The position numbers were made by a program, and so were the translations under genes. Below, piece by piece: positions 10,705 to 22,925 of a stretch of DNA of 64,000 bases (the stretch's first letter is position 1; each line of letters opens with the position of its first letter). Origin of the DNA: Ixodes scapularis (Eukaryota > Arthropoda > Arachnida > Ixodida > Ixodidae); NCBI RefSeq assembly GCF_016920785.2, contig NW_024609835.1, positions 172,914,995 to 172,978,994 of the forward strand, written 5' to 3'. A model generated the notes under the pieces. The model was not told the DNA's origin and made no database searches. It saw only the letters and a list, made by a program, of their open reading frames with translations.

Positions 10705-12640
10705 TCACTGCGACAGCTCGCCGCGTTCTTTCGATGCCGCAAACCGCTGCTTGCCATCTGCGCCCTTCCAGCCGGCGACCACATTCCATTTGCGCCCCAG
10801 TTGGCGCAGTCGAAGTTCTTCACCGGTCGTGTCCGCAACGTTTTCGAACCGGCACTTCGCTGAGCCCGCTTCAGCGTCCATTTCTGGCTCGGGGAAGACC
10901 TCGGCAGAAACCGGGGATGCGCCAACCACGTCGCTCTCTTGTGAGACCTCCGACTGGCGCTCGACTGAAGATGGTGTGGCAGGAAGCGTGGTGGATGGCG
11001 GCTTCGGCGACGAGGCGCTATCTTCCGCGAGGACGGTGCCAGGTGCATCACCTGTCACGCCAGGAGTCGGGGCTGCCGATGGTGCCGCTGCCTTCTCCGC
11101 TTCTTCCTTATCCATCCAGTCGTCGGCATAGTCGTCGTTGACTCCTCGTCCCGCGGCTCGGGCGTAGGAACGGACACAGTCGTCCCGCTCGTGGCCGAAA
11201 GCGCGGCACTTGGGGCACCTTGGAGCCCGGCAGTCGCGACGGATGTGCCCCGTCCTGCGGCAGCGGAGGCATATTGGGGCTCTCCCAGGCAGGACGATCA
11301 GCACCAGGCCGCTGCCGAATCTCAGCTGGTGAGGGAGGCGGTCAGGAGTGCCGCCCTCCCGGAGCACCAGCCGTACTATACGGGTCGTTGACTCGGCCCC
11401 CTCGAAGCCCAGCACCGTCCAGCGGTCGTATGCGACGTCCTTCACCTCGCCATACTCCGAAAAGGGCTTGCGGATCATGTCGTTCGACACGTCGAACGAC
11501 ACCCAGTGCAACTTAATGCGCACCTTTTGCCTGGCGGGATCAATTACGAGGCTCGTGAGTCCCTTCACTGCGAGCCGCCCTGCTTCCACCAGCTGGAGCG
11601 CCCCTACGCCGGCCACTTCCCTGAGGACCCCAAGCTCGTCGAGCGGCTGTCGGAAATCCTCGATCCGGTACGGCCTTGCAGCAATGTCGCAGTGAAGGCC
11701 CGTTCACACTCTTGCGACCTCTTGCGACCTCTTAAACCTGGGTTCCTTAAAACTTCTTAAACCAGAGAACACACTGGCGCCATCTATTGGGAAGCAGTGT
11801 AAACTCGGCGGTCCGGCATATTTTTGTTTTATTTCTCGCGCATTATCTTTTATTTCTTAGCTCGAAAAACTTTTGTCAATGTTATAAACGAGTCTTTCTA
11901 TGGGCATTACGCACATTTGACCTCGGAAATCCAGCAAAACCTTCGCTCTTGTGAAATGCAGTTCCTGGGTCACCGCATAGATGGCGCCACAATGCCAGTG
12001 TGTTCCCTCATTCTAAAAACATTTAAGAAGTTGTAAGAGATCTCGTCGCTCTCAGTCGTACTCGGTCGCAAGAGTGTGAACGGGCCTTAAGTCAGTCAGA
12101 GTATTGGGAGGAGGAAATACTGAGAGAGACGAGATCTCTTACAACTTCTTAAATGTTTCTAGAATGAGGGAACACACTGACATTGTGGCGCCATCTATGC
12201 GGTGACCCTAGAACTGCATTTCACAAAAGCGAAGGTTTTGCGGGATTTCCGAGGTCAAATGTGCGTAATACCCATAGAAAGGCTCGTTTGTAACATTGAC
12301 AAAAGTTTTTCGAGCCAAAAAAGAAAGGATATTGCGCGAGAAATAAAAAAAAATATGCCGGACCGCCGAGTTTACACTGCTTCCCAATAGATGGCGCCAG
12401 TGTGTTCTCTGGTTTAAGAAGTTTTAAGGAACCCAGGTTTAAGAGGTCGCAAGCAGTCGCAAGAGTGTGAACGGGCCTTGAAGGACAATTGCTTTCTTCA
12501 TGGCATCCCCTGTTAGAAGCTGTTTCAGCAAAAACCTGTAATCACTTGAGCCGGGGAAAACAGCAACACCGCGGCGTGGGCCATTCTCATGATTCTGCTG
12601 CCTTTCGCTTTCGCTGCCGGAAGTAGAATGATTCGGCCTC
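10705..12640 (-). pseudogene. LINE ORF1 (zinc-knuckle nucleic-acid-binding protein), split by foldback element
   Basis: The C-terminal 300 or so codons (11616-10705) contain an RRM/PRE-C2HC-like region followed by two zinc knuckles, CLRCRRTGHIRRDC and CPKCRAFGHERDDC, and a long Ala/Pro/Ser/Glu-rich tail. The frame is open across 11690, and after the 783-bp insertion plus one TGA duplication it resumes from 12481 to about 12640. ORF1 proteins of this type coat LINE RNA and chaperone nucleic acids. The frame within each part is intact, so the copy is fairly young. Confidence 0.8.
11696..12478. mobile_element. 783-bp foldback DNA element with about 385-bp inverted arms, TSD TGA
   Basis: Ends AGGCCCGTTCACACTCTTGC and its complement lie between TGA duplications (11693-11695, 12479-12481). 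The left arm (11696 to about 12087) is itself a complete unit ending CGGGCCT; the right arm is its near-perfect inverted copy from about 12110. The insertion interrupts LINE ORF1, and removing it with one TGA restores that frame. A 3-bp target duplication points to a PIF/Harbinger-type mobilising enzyme. No coding capacity. Confidence 0.85.
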
Positions 12641-12649
12641 GCGCTCGCT

Positions 12650-14800
12650 GTGCAACACGCGTGGCAATATCACTGATAGATGTTACAAAACATTACTGGG
12701 ACAACAAGGAAGAGGTCGCTTTAGCTACTGGAAAGGAGATCAGACCGTGGCGCCCCAAGCAATTAACGTTAGAACTACATGAATGGGAAAAACAAATGCA
12801 ATGACACAGCGCTCGGCTGACTTAACCGAACGCGGCGTAAGCGCTCTGCATGAGTTCGTGTTTTCCAGTGAGGGGGAGGAGGGGCTCTTTTGTCTCCACT
12901 CCGACCTGCATGAACAATGCAGCATGCATGGTGCCCAGCTCAACACAAAAGCCCAAGTAGGTTAAGCTCTCATCCTCTGACGACTGCTTTCGGGGGAGAT
13001 TTCACTGATTGTTGGTATTTTTTACATTACACTGTGCCCCGCGCTCTATTAAAAAGATGGCATGAACATGTGTGACGACCCTAAAATCTTTGTCTCGGTC
13101 ACTAAACCGTCACGGGCTCTGTCGCTGGAGTGAGGCACCCAAGACTGTCAATAACGAAAATTGCAACTTTATACAGGCAGGGAAATAATTACGGCATACA
13201 GTGGCTCACCCTCTCGCAAAAACAATTAGGTATGTTCCGGCAGAGTTCTACGCCACTACGCGATGAGTTCCAAGGGCGAACACTCACGACTTGTATTACT
13301 GCTTGGGTAAAGTCTCGGACGGAACTTGGACGTCTCGAAGGGAACTTGGACGTCTCGGAGGTTGTGCCGTAGTTTCGCCGAGTACAGGAACGTCGAAACT
13401 CTCGTTGGTGTCTCCCCGCAGCCTCACCGATTCCCTTCGTTCGCTTCCCACCGGCCTGGCCTCGCCTCCCACCCTTCGTCTCCGCCGCCCGAGAGAGGTG
13501 GTCGCTGGACTTTCTTCCCTTTTTGTTCTCTTCTTCACGCTTGTCCATTTTCCCCATCGGAGGGTAGACGCCTAGCAGTTCAGTCCACTTCACCCATCAG
13601 AGGGTAAATGCCCAGCAGTTTCAAAGGGGTAGTACATCCGCACTCCTCATCGCTCCCGAAGAGCCCCTCCTTGCTTCGGTTTTTTTCCCTCTCACACTCG
13701 CACACACGCCCATGCGCACATCGAAGACTGACTACGAGGCGCACCTCACAGTTTTGGAGAATCCTCTATGTTCATTAGACGGGAACGTCACACATTTGCC
13801 CAAGATTCCTGTGGGCATGTGCACATACAGGCCTTGTGTTGGATAAACACCAAGGTGGGGGGGGGGGTGACGAACGGGTCAGACCGCCTCGCCACTGGTG
13901 ACATCGCTGAATGTCACGCCCTGTGGCGCACCTTAAACGCATCGTTTAACTACAATCCATACTTCTTATACGGGGAGTTCGCTATAAACGAAGTTGGGAT
14001 ACGAATATGAGTGAATGGATAATAAAGAGAACGCACATAACAAAGAGAACCAACTTGAGAAAGGTGCAACCACACAGTGGTCGCACCTTTTTCAAGTAGG
14101 TGGCATTCAGAAAGTCACTCAACGTTGGGGGACACTTTGTTGGAAGTTCGTTTCCTGTCCTGTTCTCTGCTTATCAATGTTCGCTTACAGACAGTTTTCG
14201 CGAGAGGGAATACGTGAAGGACTGACCACAAAAAGAAAAGAAACAAAAGATAACCTGAAAGTTTTGCCCTAGCGGGGTCAAATATACAAAAAGCAAAACA
14301 AAAATATCTTTTTTTCTGGTGTGTGTATGTGTGTGTTTCCACTTCATATTTTCTTTTATTTGTTATTTTATCGACACTCAAGTCTGCATTGTTGTCGCAG
14401 GTTGTTTCCCGGTTTGCGCGACGCCTGAGGGTGGCAACTTTACTTCCCTAAAACCACACCTTCTGTTTGAGGATTTTTTTTAGGAGGGAAACTCTAGGGA
14501 AACAAAAGGCGCCTTGGGGAAGGCGAGGGGAAAACCTTCATTCTAGGATCTTTGGGCTGAAATATGAGTCACAATCGGCAAAAAATCGATGTTTTCACGA
14601 GCTCTATCAAAGTCCCCGTAGCTAATTGGAGCTATAGTCAGTTACAAGTCAAGAAGGTAGGAGAAGCTCCTCCCATAAGTGTGATGCACCCGTTTCAAAT
14701 CCCTCCGCAGTCGAAAACATAGTTCCCTGGAAACGCCCCTTGTTCCACTTTATTGAATCTACAGAGTGATGCCAACTTGTCTCTGACCTCCACTTTTTAG
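12650..14800. other. Gene-free stretch with a small hairpin
   Basis: Contains a direct repeat in 13550-13620 (CATCGGAGGGTAGACGCC / CATCAGAGGGTAAATGCC), a G-run at 13857-13867, and an imperfect 21-bp hairpin at 14053-14097 (ACTTGAGAAAGGTGC...). The segment 13808-13852 resembles 18857-18907 (CTTGTGTT...CAACACCA), suggesting two fragments of one unidentified repeat. Confidence 0.45.
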
Positions 14801-14915
14801 GAAAGCGACCTTTGTATTCATCGGAGAGGGAACCGAGCCCCTGAAAGTAGCCTTTGTATCCATCGCAGGGGGAACCTAACACCCCAAAGTCGTATTTGTT
14901 TCCATAAAAGGGGGA
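14801..14915. repeat. Degenerate tandem repeat, about 42-bp period
   Basis: Three units begin GAAAGCGACCTTTGTATTCA (14801), GAAAGTAGCCTTTGTATCCA (14843) and CAAAGTCGTATTTGTTTCCA (14885), the first two ending in a GGGAACC tail. Confidence 0.65.
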
Positions 14916-15596
14916 GGAGGGGAGGCGGGGATTCTAATCTCCTTCTCGTGGCTCTCATGACGTTAAGTCAAAGTCAAAAGATAAAGCAAATATTCACAGG
15001 AAAGCAAAGCCCTCTCCCGCTTTGGCCACGACGTCACGGAAACGATGGGACACTATTGGATGCGGAGGTGGCGGAGGGATATAAGAATCCCTTTGAGGGG
15101 AATTTGCTGCCACCTTCTTGACCTGTAACTTACTATAGCAACAGGATTTGGTTGCTCGAAAGATTCCTCACGTTTGCTCCTGCCACGCCCATGCCACCTC
15201 ATACCGAAAAACTCGGAAAATGGCGAAATGTCAAAAATGTATTTGAGATAATGAGTACAAGATACTCGGAATTGTAATTAAAATAGAGTATTAAATACTC
15301 TCGATCAAAAGTATTTGCAAGATATTAAGATACATAAAAAAGTACCTGAAATACAGTATCTTGAGTAGGGTATTTGAGATAAACACAAGTCTGGCCGGAA
15401 CAACCACGAAATTAGCGGATTAATTTTGGGGGAAACGGTCACTTACTTTTTATAAAAGGGTAATTGTAATTTTAATTAGTTATAATTTAGCTTTGAGCAA
15501 TTGTAAATGTTATTCATTATTTTTTAGCAACGTATACAAGTGTGGATACTTGTTTCTAGAACAAAAGCGATACCAACTTTAATCGGGCTGATAAAC

Positions 15597-16767
15597 GAAT
15601 CCCGGACAAAAGCTCACCGGACAAAAGCTCACCGGACAGAAGCTCACCGGACAAAAGCTCACCGGACAAAAGCTCACCCATTTTTTCACAGACCCGGACA
15701 AAAGCTCACCCATGTTTTCACAGACCCGGGCAAAAGCTCACCACGAGAAAATTTCATGTTGGTCTTAACACGAGTGCGGACAACTTAGGTGCATGCGTGC
15801 GACACAAAAAGGCAACGATAAATTAAATCTGACAGGCGCATGGTTTGTTGATTTTAGTACAAACAAGTTTATTTATCGATTGGTTAGAAGCGAATGCAGT
15901 GCCCCACTAGCTCCAGCAGTCTTGGTAGATCTCGATGTACATGCAAGCCCTCGCAAATATTTCTAAGACGATTCTGCAGGTGCGGAGTAATTTTTCGCAC
16001 CCGCTTTACGGTGGGCTCACCTCTCCGGGCTTTTGCCAATGCCGTGGCAACGAGCGCCTGATTTTGCAGTAGGCATTCAATCAGCCTCAAGACGCTTGGA
16101 TGGGCGTGGCCGACGGGCTTTTGGAACCCGGTACTCTATCTTTCGCAGATGTTGCTCATCCGGTCTTTATCTTGAAGAGTGGTGTCGTACATATTCCACC
16201 GTACCGGGGGAAACTCCGGTCGCCGTCGGCGCAGAGTCAGGCGAAGGGAAGAATTCGCTCTGGGTGCCGCCGCAGATGGAACAGAAGCATAACGGAAGCG
16301 GCCGTTGAAATACGTGCAATCAAAATAGTCCAGTAGGTAGCGATGTCACCGGTAGACTTTTCCCTGGTGGTCAGTTCTTGTGGAACAAGCTGTGGTGGAA
16401 GGAACCCGAGCCTATCTAAAATTCCGCACAATTTTTTTTAAATTGGTCATCTGTCTTGTACTTTTCCAAAAGGCCGAACTCCCGTTCTTTCAAAGTATTT
16501 AAAAAAATTCTCAACTCAATGTGGATGAGGTACAAGTTCTAAAAATGGTCCAATGTCCATTGCGTCCGCACTTTATTTCAGCCCGTGTTTCGCCCGGATA
16601 GTAAAAAACAAAAAAAATCGAGGTGAGCTTTTGTCCGGGTCTGTCAAAAAACGGGTGAGCTTTTGTCCGGGTCTGTCAAAAAACGGGTGAGCTTTTGTCC
16701 GGTGAGCTTTTGTCCGGTGAGCTTCTGTCCGGTGAGCTTTTGTCCGGTGAGCTTTTGTCCGGTTACC
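15597..16767. mobile_element. MULE-like DNA transposon with terminal arrays of a 15-bp repeat, 9-bp TSD
   Basis: Both ends consist of tandem copies of CCGGACAAAAGCTCA in inverted orientation (15601-15752 and 16619-16762): five direct units then two separated by an 18-20 bp spacer with CAGACCCGG. Flanking this is a perfect 9-bp duplication CTGATAAAC (15588-15596, 16768-16776). A 9-bp duplication with long terminal inverted repeats is typical of Mutator-like elements. The interior holds a damaged frame on the - strand. Confidence 0.82.
15884..16431 (-). pseudogene. MULE-like transposase C-terminal remnant (tentative)
   Basis: Two short frames, 16431-16237 (opening near ILDRLGFLPPQLVPQEL) and 16090-15884 (RLRNICEGLHVHRDLPRLLE), separated by frame damage. 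The layout resembles the end of MULE transposases as I know them (an aliphatic FLPP segment followed by a basic tail), but similarity is weak and the catalytic DDE is absent. Confidence 0.4.
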
Positions 16768-16776
16768 CTGATAAAC

Positions 16777-19700
16777 CTGGTGGCCTTTTTCTAGAACCTT
16801 CCATACTTAGATCGTCTAGCTCCTCGTTGCCTACCCCTCTGGTCACATGACCTCCCCGTTGACCAATCAGCGTTGAGTACCTCACTCCTCTTTTCCCACC
16901 TGTCGACCAATCAATGTCTATCCTCGTGGCCACCATTTTTGTCTGGGCTTCACGAAAGGCCGAAAACCTAGCCAAATATCCTTTCACGCTATGATTCCAC
17001 CGAACGTTCGTCAGCGGTGAATGAGAAGTTGTAATCATTCCCCGCTCAAAAAGAAGATAAATTAACCAAAACTGAGATCTAAATTTCCACAACGCTTCGA
17101 GAATCTGCGACGTCCGTGAACGGGCTGCAGGGTGTCGCCGCGCGTACGGAGGGAGAATCGACAAAGTATCCGGGGATTAAGTTACTGTAGTCACTGAATA
17201 TACACGAGAAAGCTTAAGTATACTCCTAGCGGCTGACATATAAGAAAGAATATAACGGTTATATGTTCAAGGAAACCGAGAACCAAGCAGACGTATATAG
17301 CACCCCGACGCAACACCACCTAGAATAATCGCAGCCTGTGCACTAAAAGTATGACATCATCACAGTGAGATCGAGGGAAGACACAGATTGGATACGAGCG
17401 GTGCGTCAGTGCTCGCACGAACCTCGTGTCCAATCAACGCGTCGAAGGACGCTCGGAATCGGGATCGGGTCCATTGGCGGAGTTGGCGCAATCTGACTGT
17501 GATGAAGTTCAATGGAGGAGGTACGGGGCGGGGCGTTCGGAGGCCTTCATTATTCTAGATGGTTTTGCCCGATGCCGGTTGGAGTCGAAGATGGCGAACA
17601 AGGGTGTGAGAACAGCGTTCGCGTGACGTGTCAGTGACGTAGCTGACAACCTGTCAAGCAAGGCACACCCGTTGGCCAAACTCTTTCCTTATCTATGGCT
17701 CTGATCTCTATTACAACGAAATGTCGGCGCTTACTTCTTGGTCAATACGTGTTCGAGGGAGCAGTATCACATCGGACACACCAATCCCTTGTTGAAAAAG
17801 ACAAGAAAGAAAATTTTAAAGCCAATTAAACGATTAGCAAAGGGTACTTAGTGGGTGTCTCTGAAGCCTCGTTCGTAATGCTCGTCTAGGAATCTTGACA
17901 GGTAGTGACGATGCATCTCCAGTTAAGACTCCCTTTAGTTTGTCCGCATTCGTCTCCGTGCTGACGGATAGAATCATTTGGCTGAGTTTAAGTAGTACTT
18001 TCTCTCTGTCAAACATACTTTTATTCAGCGGTTCAACTAATAGCTAATCAACTGAGCTCATATTTCAACCCGCAGAATATACTAATATTGCTTTAGTGGG
18101 ACCATGGTGCGTAATATAATACACAACACGCATATCCGTCAAAATGACTTCTCGATTACTACTAAAACTTGAACTGAAATACGAGTATCAGCTGCCTAGT
18201 AGGGCGCTAGCGGGTTAACATGCTCCTTGGCGCAAGAAGCGCTTGCTTAATTTTCGTAATTTTCCTGCAGCCTGTGTTGTTGACCGAGCAGACGACTGGA
18301 GCTGTTTCTTAAACGCGTAAGTGCACAAAACCTCGATTTAGCGGACAGATGAGTCACATGGTCGAGGCATGCGAGTTAGCTAAAAATTACTCTCGGTGAA
18401 ACAATTCTGTAGTCATCGGTGCTTCTTTAGGTGATCAAGACTGATTAGAGTCTATTACCGTCTCTCTGGAGCCCATAGTTTCGGTTTTAAACGATATCTC
18501 CGAAACAAACGTTTGAAATGAAAAGAACAAAAAGCACCGAGAGAACAAAACTATTATCTGCAAGTTTATGTGCACCGGTTACACATAACCGTCGCAGTTG
18601 AAATACCTATAAAATGGGGCTTTAAACAAAAAGAAAATCTGTTAAACTGAATGCGCCGCCCGTTCAGGTGGCCCAGCCGAGCCGACGTGACCTGTTCTCA
18701 GCCGCCATGTTTGTTTGATGGTGCTGCCCCTTGAAGGTTGCTGGAGCCGCGAATATACGGTGCCTAAAACTTCCCTCAAACTTGCAAGATTTCCTTTATT
18801 CCGAGATATACCTGAAATTTACCTTAATCTGCAAAATTTATATCGGGTTGCCAGACCTGCCACAAGGCCTGTGGGCACGTCCACAGGCCTTGTGTTAGGT
18901 CAACACCATAGGGTTATTACAATAAACGCTAGAGACTCAGCGGGCCTAGCGTCTACCGGACTTCCGCTTGCAAATTGAAGCAGACAGGAACCAGTTTACT
19001 TTTCCAGTCTTCCTGTGTATTCCCATGGGAAAACGTACGTGATATTTTTCTCTTCGCCAGGGAATAATAGAAATCAGTGTAGATTAAGTTTTTACTCGTA
19101 ACGGGTACTATGTAGCTTTATTCACATTATAAACATGTAATTTATTTAATTTTTTAAATTACTGATCGATGTTTAAGTTAGCAAAAATTGAGGCCCAGGT
19201 CAACGTTGTACAGCATGATATATGTCCAATACAAGCTATCAATTCATGCAAAAATAACAATGAAAACGTGCCTAGGGTTTATTCAAGCTGTAATAATTAC
19301 GATTATTCATGCACAGTTTGTACTAATCCAGTACGTGTTCCTCGTTCCATAACACCATGCATCGTTCTTGTCGTCTGTTTTGATTGGGCTTTTATTAGCG
19401 TCCTTTTGGTGTTTTGTCAAGCTGATCCACTCTGTGTGCTTCATTGTATTGACTATATGCGTAAATACGTGCGCTATAATAACAGTCCGCAACATCAACA
19501 CTTATTATACATGTGTATTGGGATATTTTAGCGCAGTGTTCGACGCCATCAATTCTAATGAAAAACACTCTGCATCATAATTTTGTACATACGATTGCAA
19601 AGCGTTCCAAACTTTTTATTCTGTCACTACAATAAGCAAATTTGCTCTTATAATCGAACGCGAAGAGAAAACACATTTGTGTTTTCCCATAGGAATGCAT

Positions 19701-19841
19701 TACCGGATATCAAAGTTAGAGTGGTTGCTGTCTGCTTCAAAATGCAGCTGCACACTAGCGCCACCTGAGCCTCTAGAGTTTGTTGTAATAACTCTATGAT
19801 ACACACCGAGGTGCGGTAACAAACGTGTCAGAGCGCCCCCT
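16777..19841. other. Gene-free stretch
   Basis: I see no supported gene. Short frames at 17426-17626 and 18715-18978 lack recognisable domains. Composition is near 43% GC with no repeats that stand out except the 18857-18907 segment related to 13808-13852. Confidence 0.4.
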
Positions 19842-22800
19842 ACCCTATTGAAAAAAAAACAGCTTAGGCTGGTCCCAGCTTCAAGCTTGGTTATTGCCCC
19901 AGCATTCCCAGTCTGCCATGGTGGTTGATTTGGTCATGCTAGTCATGCTGGTTGATCTGGTCCCAGCTTCAAGCTTGGCTATTGCTCCAGCATGCACTGT
20001 TTGGCATGCTGGTTGATCTGCTTACACTGGTCATGCTGGATGTTATGGTCCCAGCTTCAAGCTGAGTTATTGCCCCAGCACGCCCATTACGTTTGGCATG
20101 CTGGTCATGCTGGTTAAGCTGGTGGACTTCGCCACCAGTTTAACCAGTTTAAAATGACACACAGGATAAACAAGCCAACCTCTTCAGAAAAACCAACTCG
20201 GCATCCAATTTATTATTTTCTTACTCGCGGCCTGCTCACATGAGCTCAGATACTGCACATCCTCGGCGCTGACACAGTACTAACCGACTCACAGACAGTA
20301 GTTTCGGTGCGAAACAAACCTTGTTATTATATCTAGATTGCTTATCTCTCAAAACGAAGAATATTACCCTTAGCGAAAACTAATACGTTTGAAATATACC
20401 ACATTCTAATTTGAGTGTATTTGAAATACAATTCATAATTGTAAGTACACGAAAAATATACCGAAAATATAAACTTATTTTTTTGTTACTTTGTACTAAA
20501 ATATACTTCTAAAAATCATTTTAAAATACCTTTACTTAAACTACATTTGAAGTTCCCTTCATGCGTTTTGAAATATGTAAATACTAAATTAATAGGCACA
20601 AAATACCTTTCACATATATTTCTTGAAATATTTATTTAATTCATGCAAAATATACTCCAACCCTAAAAAAATGGAGCAATCAAGAATACGTGCAGAATAC
20701 TCTTAAAATACCTGAAAATCGTAAATACTGTTGTGATATACTTTAAGTACCTTTTGACTGCAATACTTTGGTAGTGTGACTTAAACTACCAAAATATTTA
20801 AAAGCTCCCCTTCTGAAGTTTACTTTAAGCAGATATGGAGTACACTGAAGTGCCTAAATACATTTGATTAGTTTGGCAATTGAATTGCGCAGCATCGCAC
20901 TAATAAATCAGCCCAGTTTATGCTATTGTTTCCTTTTTTCTATCAAGAACACACCTGATCAGTTCCTTGCACACCAATCACAAGTGGGGTTCGGGAACTA
21001 CAACCACAACATTTGCTGATGCTGGAAAGCTTCAGCAGGTGCTGTGAACAGATACGTTTGGCGTGGTTTTGTTAGCACAATGTTAGTTCACTGAACGTCT
21101 ATACTCACCATTGTACGTGATGTGAATAGTGACTTTAATACAGTGACATTAACTACCATATTAAATAGTCAACTACTAAAAAGGAAAGGCAAAACAACTA
21201 CTGTAAAATATTTATTTTTCGCGGGCTCAATATTTCGCGATTTAGGTCAAAGTTGGAGTTTTGGAATAATTCGCAAATTCTAATTTTCGCGACGCGCTGG
21301 GATCGCAATATAGATTTGAATGTTTTTACATTTTGCCGGAATTGTTCGCGGGACCTATTTTTCGGAATTGCAGGCGATTCGCCAACTTTGCGAGAATTAG
21401 GTCCTCACGAAAATAAAGTCGTTTACAGTATTTTAAAGTGAAGAAACTGCCTTGATTCGCTTTGCCCTGAGTGGTGCTACGCAGAGAAGCAATAACATGT
21501 ATTTTATGAGCCGTTTGTGTGGATATTGTTTTAGGGACTGTGCCGAATTGTTATTAGTTGTACCAATGCCTTTTAGTAAGAGATATCGTCCACGAACTTC
21601 AAAACACTGTTTCCCCCTTGACAGACTCCCGAGGAGAAGATCGAATACTTGTAACCTTAATAAGCACCGAGGTGGTCACCGAAAAAATTATTACCTTCAA
21701 TATGTAGGCTATATAAGGCTCTAGAGCAGTCAACGGAATTGTTAATGAGCTCTTCAGTGCGTCATGGTGTTTGTGTTTGTGTTCGTTTCTAATATGGCTT
21801 TGTGAGATGTATTTAGTAGTGCCTTCAAATACCACAGGGACACCATTTGCTGACAAAATCGAAAATAAAAAAAAATTGTGTAACCGGTTTTTAATCCACA
21901 AATGGCATCTTGAGCGTGAAGGAATAATATTTTTGGTATATCTAAAATATTTTTTGATTCATATTTATAATGTATTTTGAATACATTACGCGCGTATTTC
22001 GAATGCGGCCAAAATAATACAGAATAAATACAAAATGAATATTCGTACTAAATATATTTCAACTTCGTTTGAAGTACGGCCTCTTTTTGCTAAGGGTAGA
22101 CACACGCCTAAAACAGGCAATAACAATAAAAAGTTTAGAGAAGCGATCCTGGGTCCCACCAGTGACGTGGGCGAAGCGGCCCCTCGTGTAGTCGGCAGAG
22201 GCGAGGAAATCCGTGTGGCTTGAATGGCATTGACGATACTCCTCGGCACCACCGTCCACCACGAGCACACACGTTCGAAGACACGAAGCGATGCCTAAAG
22301 TTGGGTCGTCCGACCTCTTCCCGCGCTGAACGGACTGCCGCTCGCTGTCTCCTCAAAACCCGCTTCGCTTGCACTGCAGTTTAAGTAGTCTCCAGACAAC
22401 GCGCACACAGCTTTCCCTTCGAAAATATGGCCAAGCTTGCCGAACATCTGTCTAATTCTCCGTTCCTTCAACTCTCTCTCTCTCTGCTTTCTCGCACACG
22501 AAGGCAACTCGCAGCGCGCCTGGAGTGCCCGGTCATCTACCAAGAACGAGAGGACAAAGAACACGACGTGGCCTCGTCCCAGCCGTAGCCGACCTTGGCG
22601 TGCGACTCCCAGCAAGACCAGCTTGACCAGCACGATTGGGAGTTCGACCAACTTCACCAGCTTGTCTCCCAGCTTGACCAGTTTGACCATTTAAGACCAG
22701 ATTGGCTCCCAGCTACACCAGATTGAATCTAAAATCAAATTTTAGTTAGACCGTGTTGTTTCTTACTTAAACCAGACTGACCAGATCAAATTCTAGCTTG

Positions 22801-22925
22801 CCCAGCTTAAACCAGCTTGATTTCCAGTTAAACCAGTGTGACTACCGCATTGAACAGTTTGACCAGCTTAGTTACCAGCTTTACCAGATAGATTTTCTTG
22901 GTGTTTTTTTTTTTTTCAATAGGGT
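19842..22925. mobile_element. About 3.1-kb TIR element with satellite-like subterminal repeats (tentative)
   Basis: Inverted ends ACCCTATTGAAAAAAAA (19842-) and the complement (-22925) each run into arrays rich in CCAGC/GCTGG. On the left (19866-20155) there are about three units of a 90-100 bp repeat starting CTGGTCCCAGCTTCAAGC; on the right (22607-22890) there are short CCAGCTTGAC-type repeats. No clear target duplication and no transposase frame; the interior is AT-rich. Confidence 0.5.
21201..21428. mobile_element. 228-bp TA-flanked MITE
   Basis: Inverted ends CTGTAAAATATTTATTTTTC and GAAAATAAAGTCGTTTACAG with TA at both flanks (21199-21200, 21429-21430), typical of the Tc1/mariner group. 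The interior is rich in TTTTCGCG words. Confidence 0.75.

Larger units (their letters stand above)
3849..12640 (-). mobile_element. Non-LTR retrotransposon (L1/Tx1-like LINE), interrupted by three later insertions
   Basis: Read on the - strand the element gives ORF1 with two CCHC knuckles (from about 12640 to 10705), then ORF2 with an APE-type endonuclease (10620-10195, continued at 5776) and a reverse transcriptase (4957-4726, continued 4270-3849). Three insertions interrupt it: the foldback element 11696-12478, the Bel/Pao element 5777-10194 and the TTAA MITE 4275-4721. In each case the LINE reading continues on the far side. The RT stops after its KAFYRV block and the 3' half is missing, which is unusual because LINE copies normally lose the 5' end. 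Clade assignment (L1/Tx1-like) is tentative. Confidence 0.85.

Noticed and set aside
10656..11141. Several long + strand frames opposite LINE ORF1
   Set aside because: They are antisense shadows of the GC-rich ORF1, which has clear zinc knuckles on the - strand.
15601..15752. CRISPR-like array of a 15-bp repeat
   Set aside because: The units are mostly contiguous without unique spacers, the same array occurs inverted at 16619-16762, and a 9-bp target duplication flanks both. It is a transposon terminus in a eukaryotic contig.
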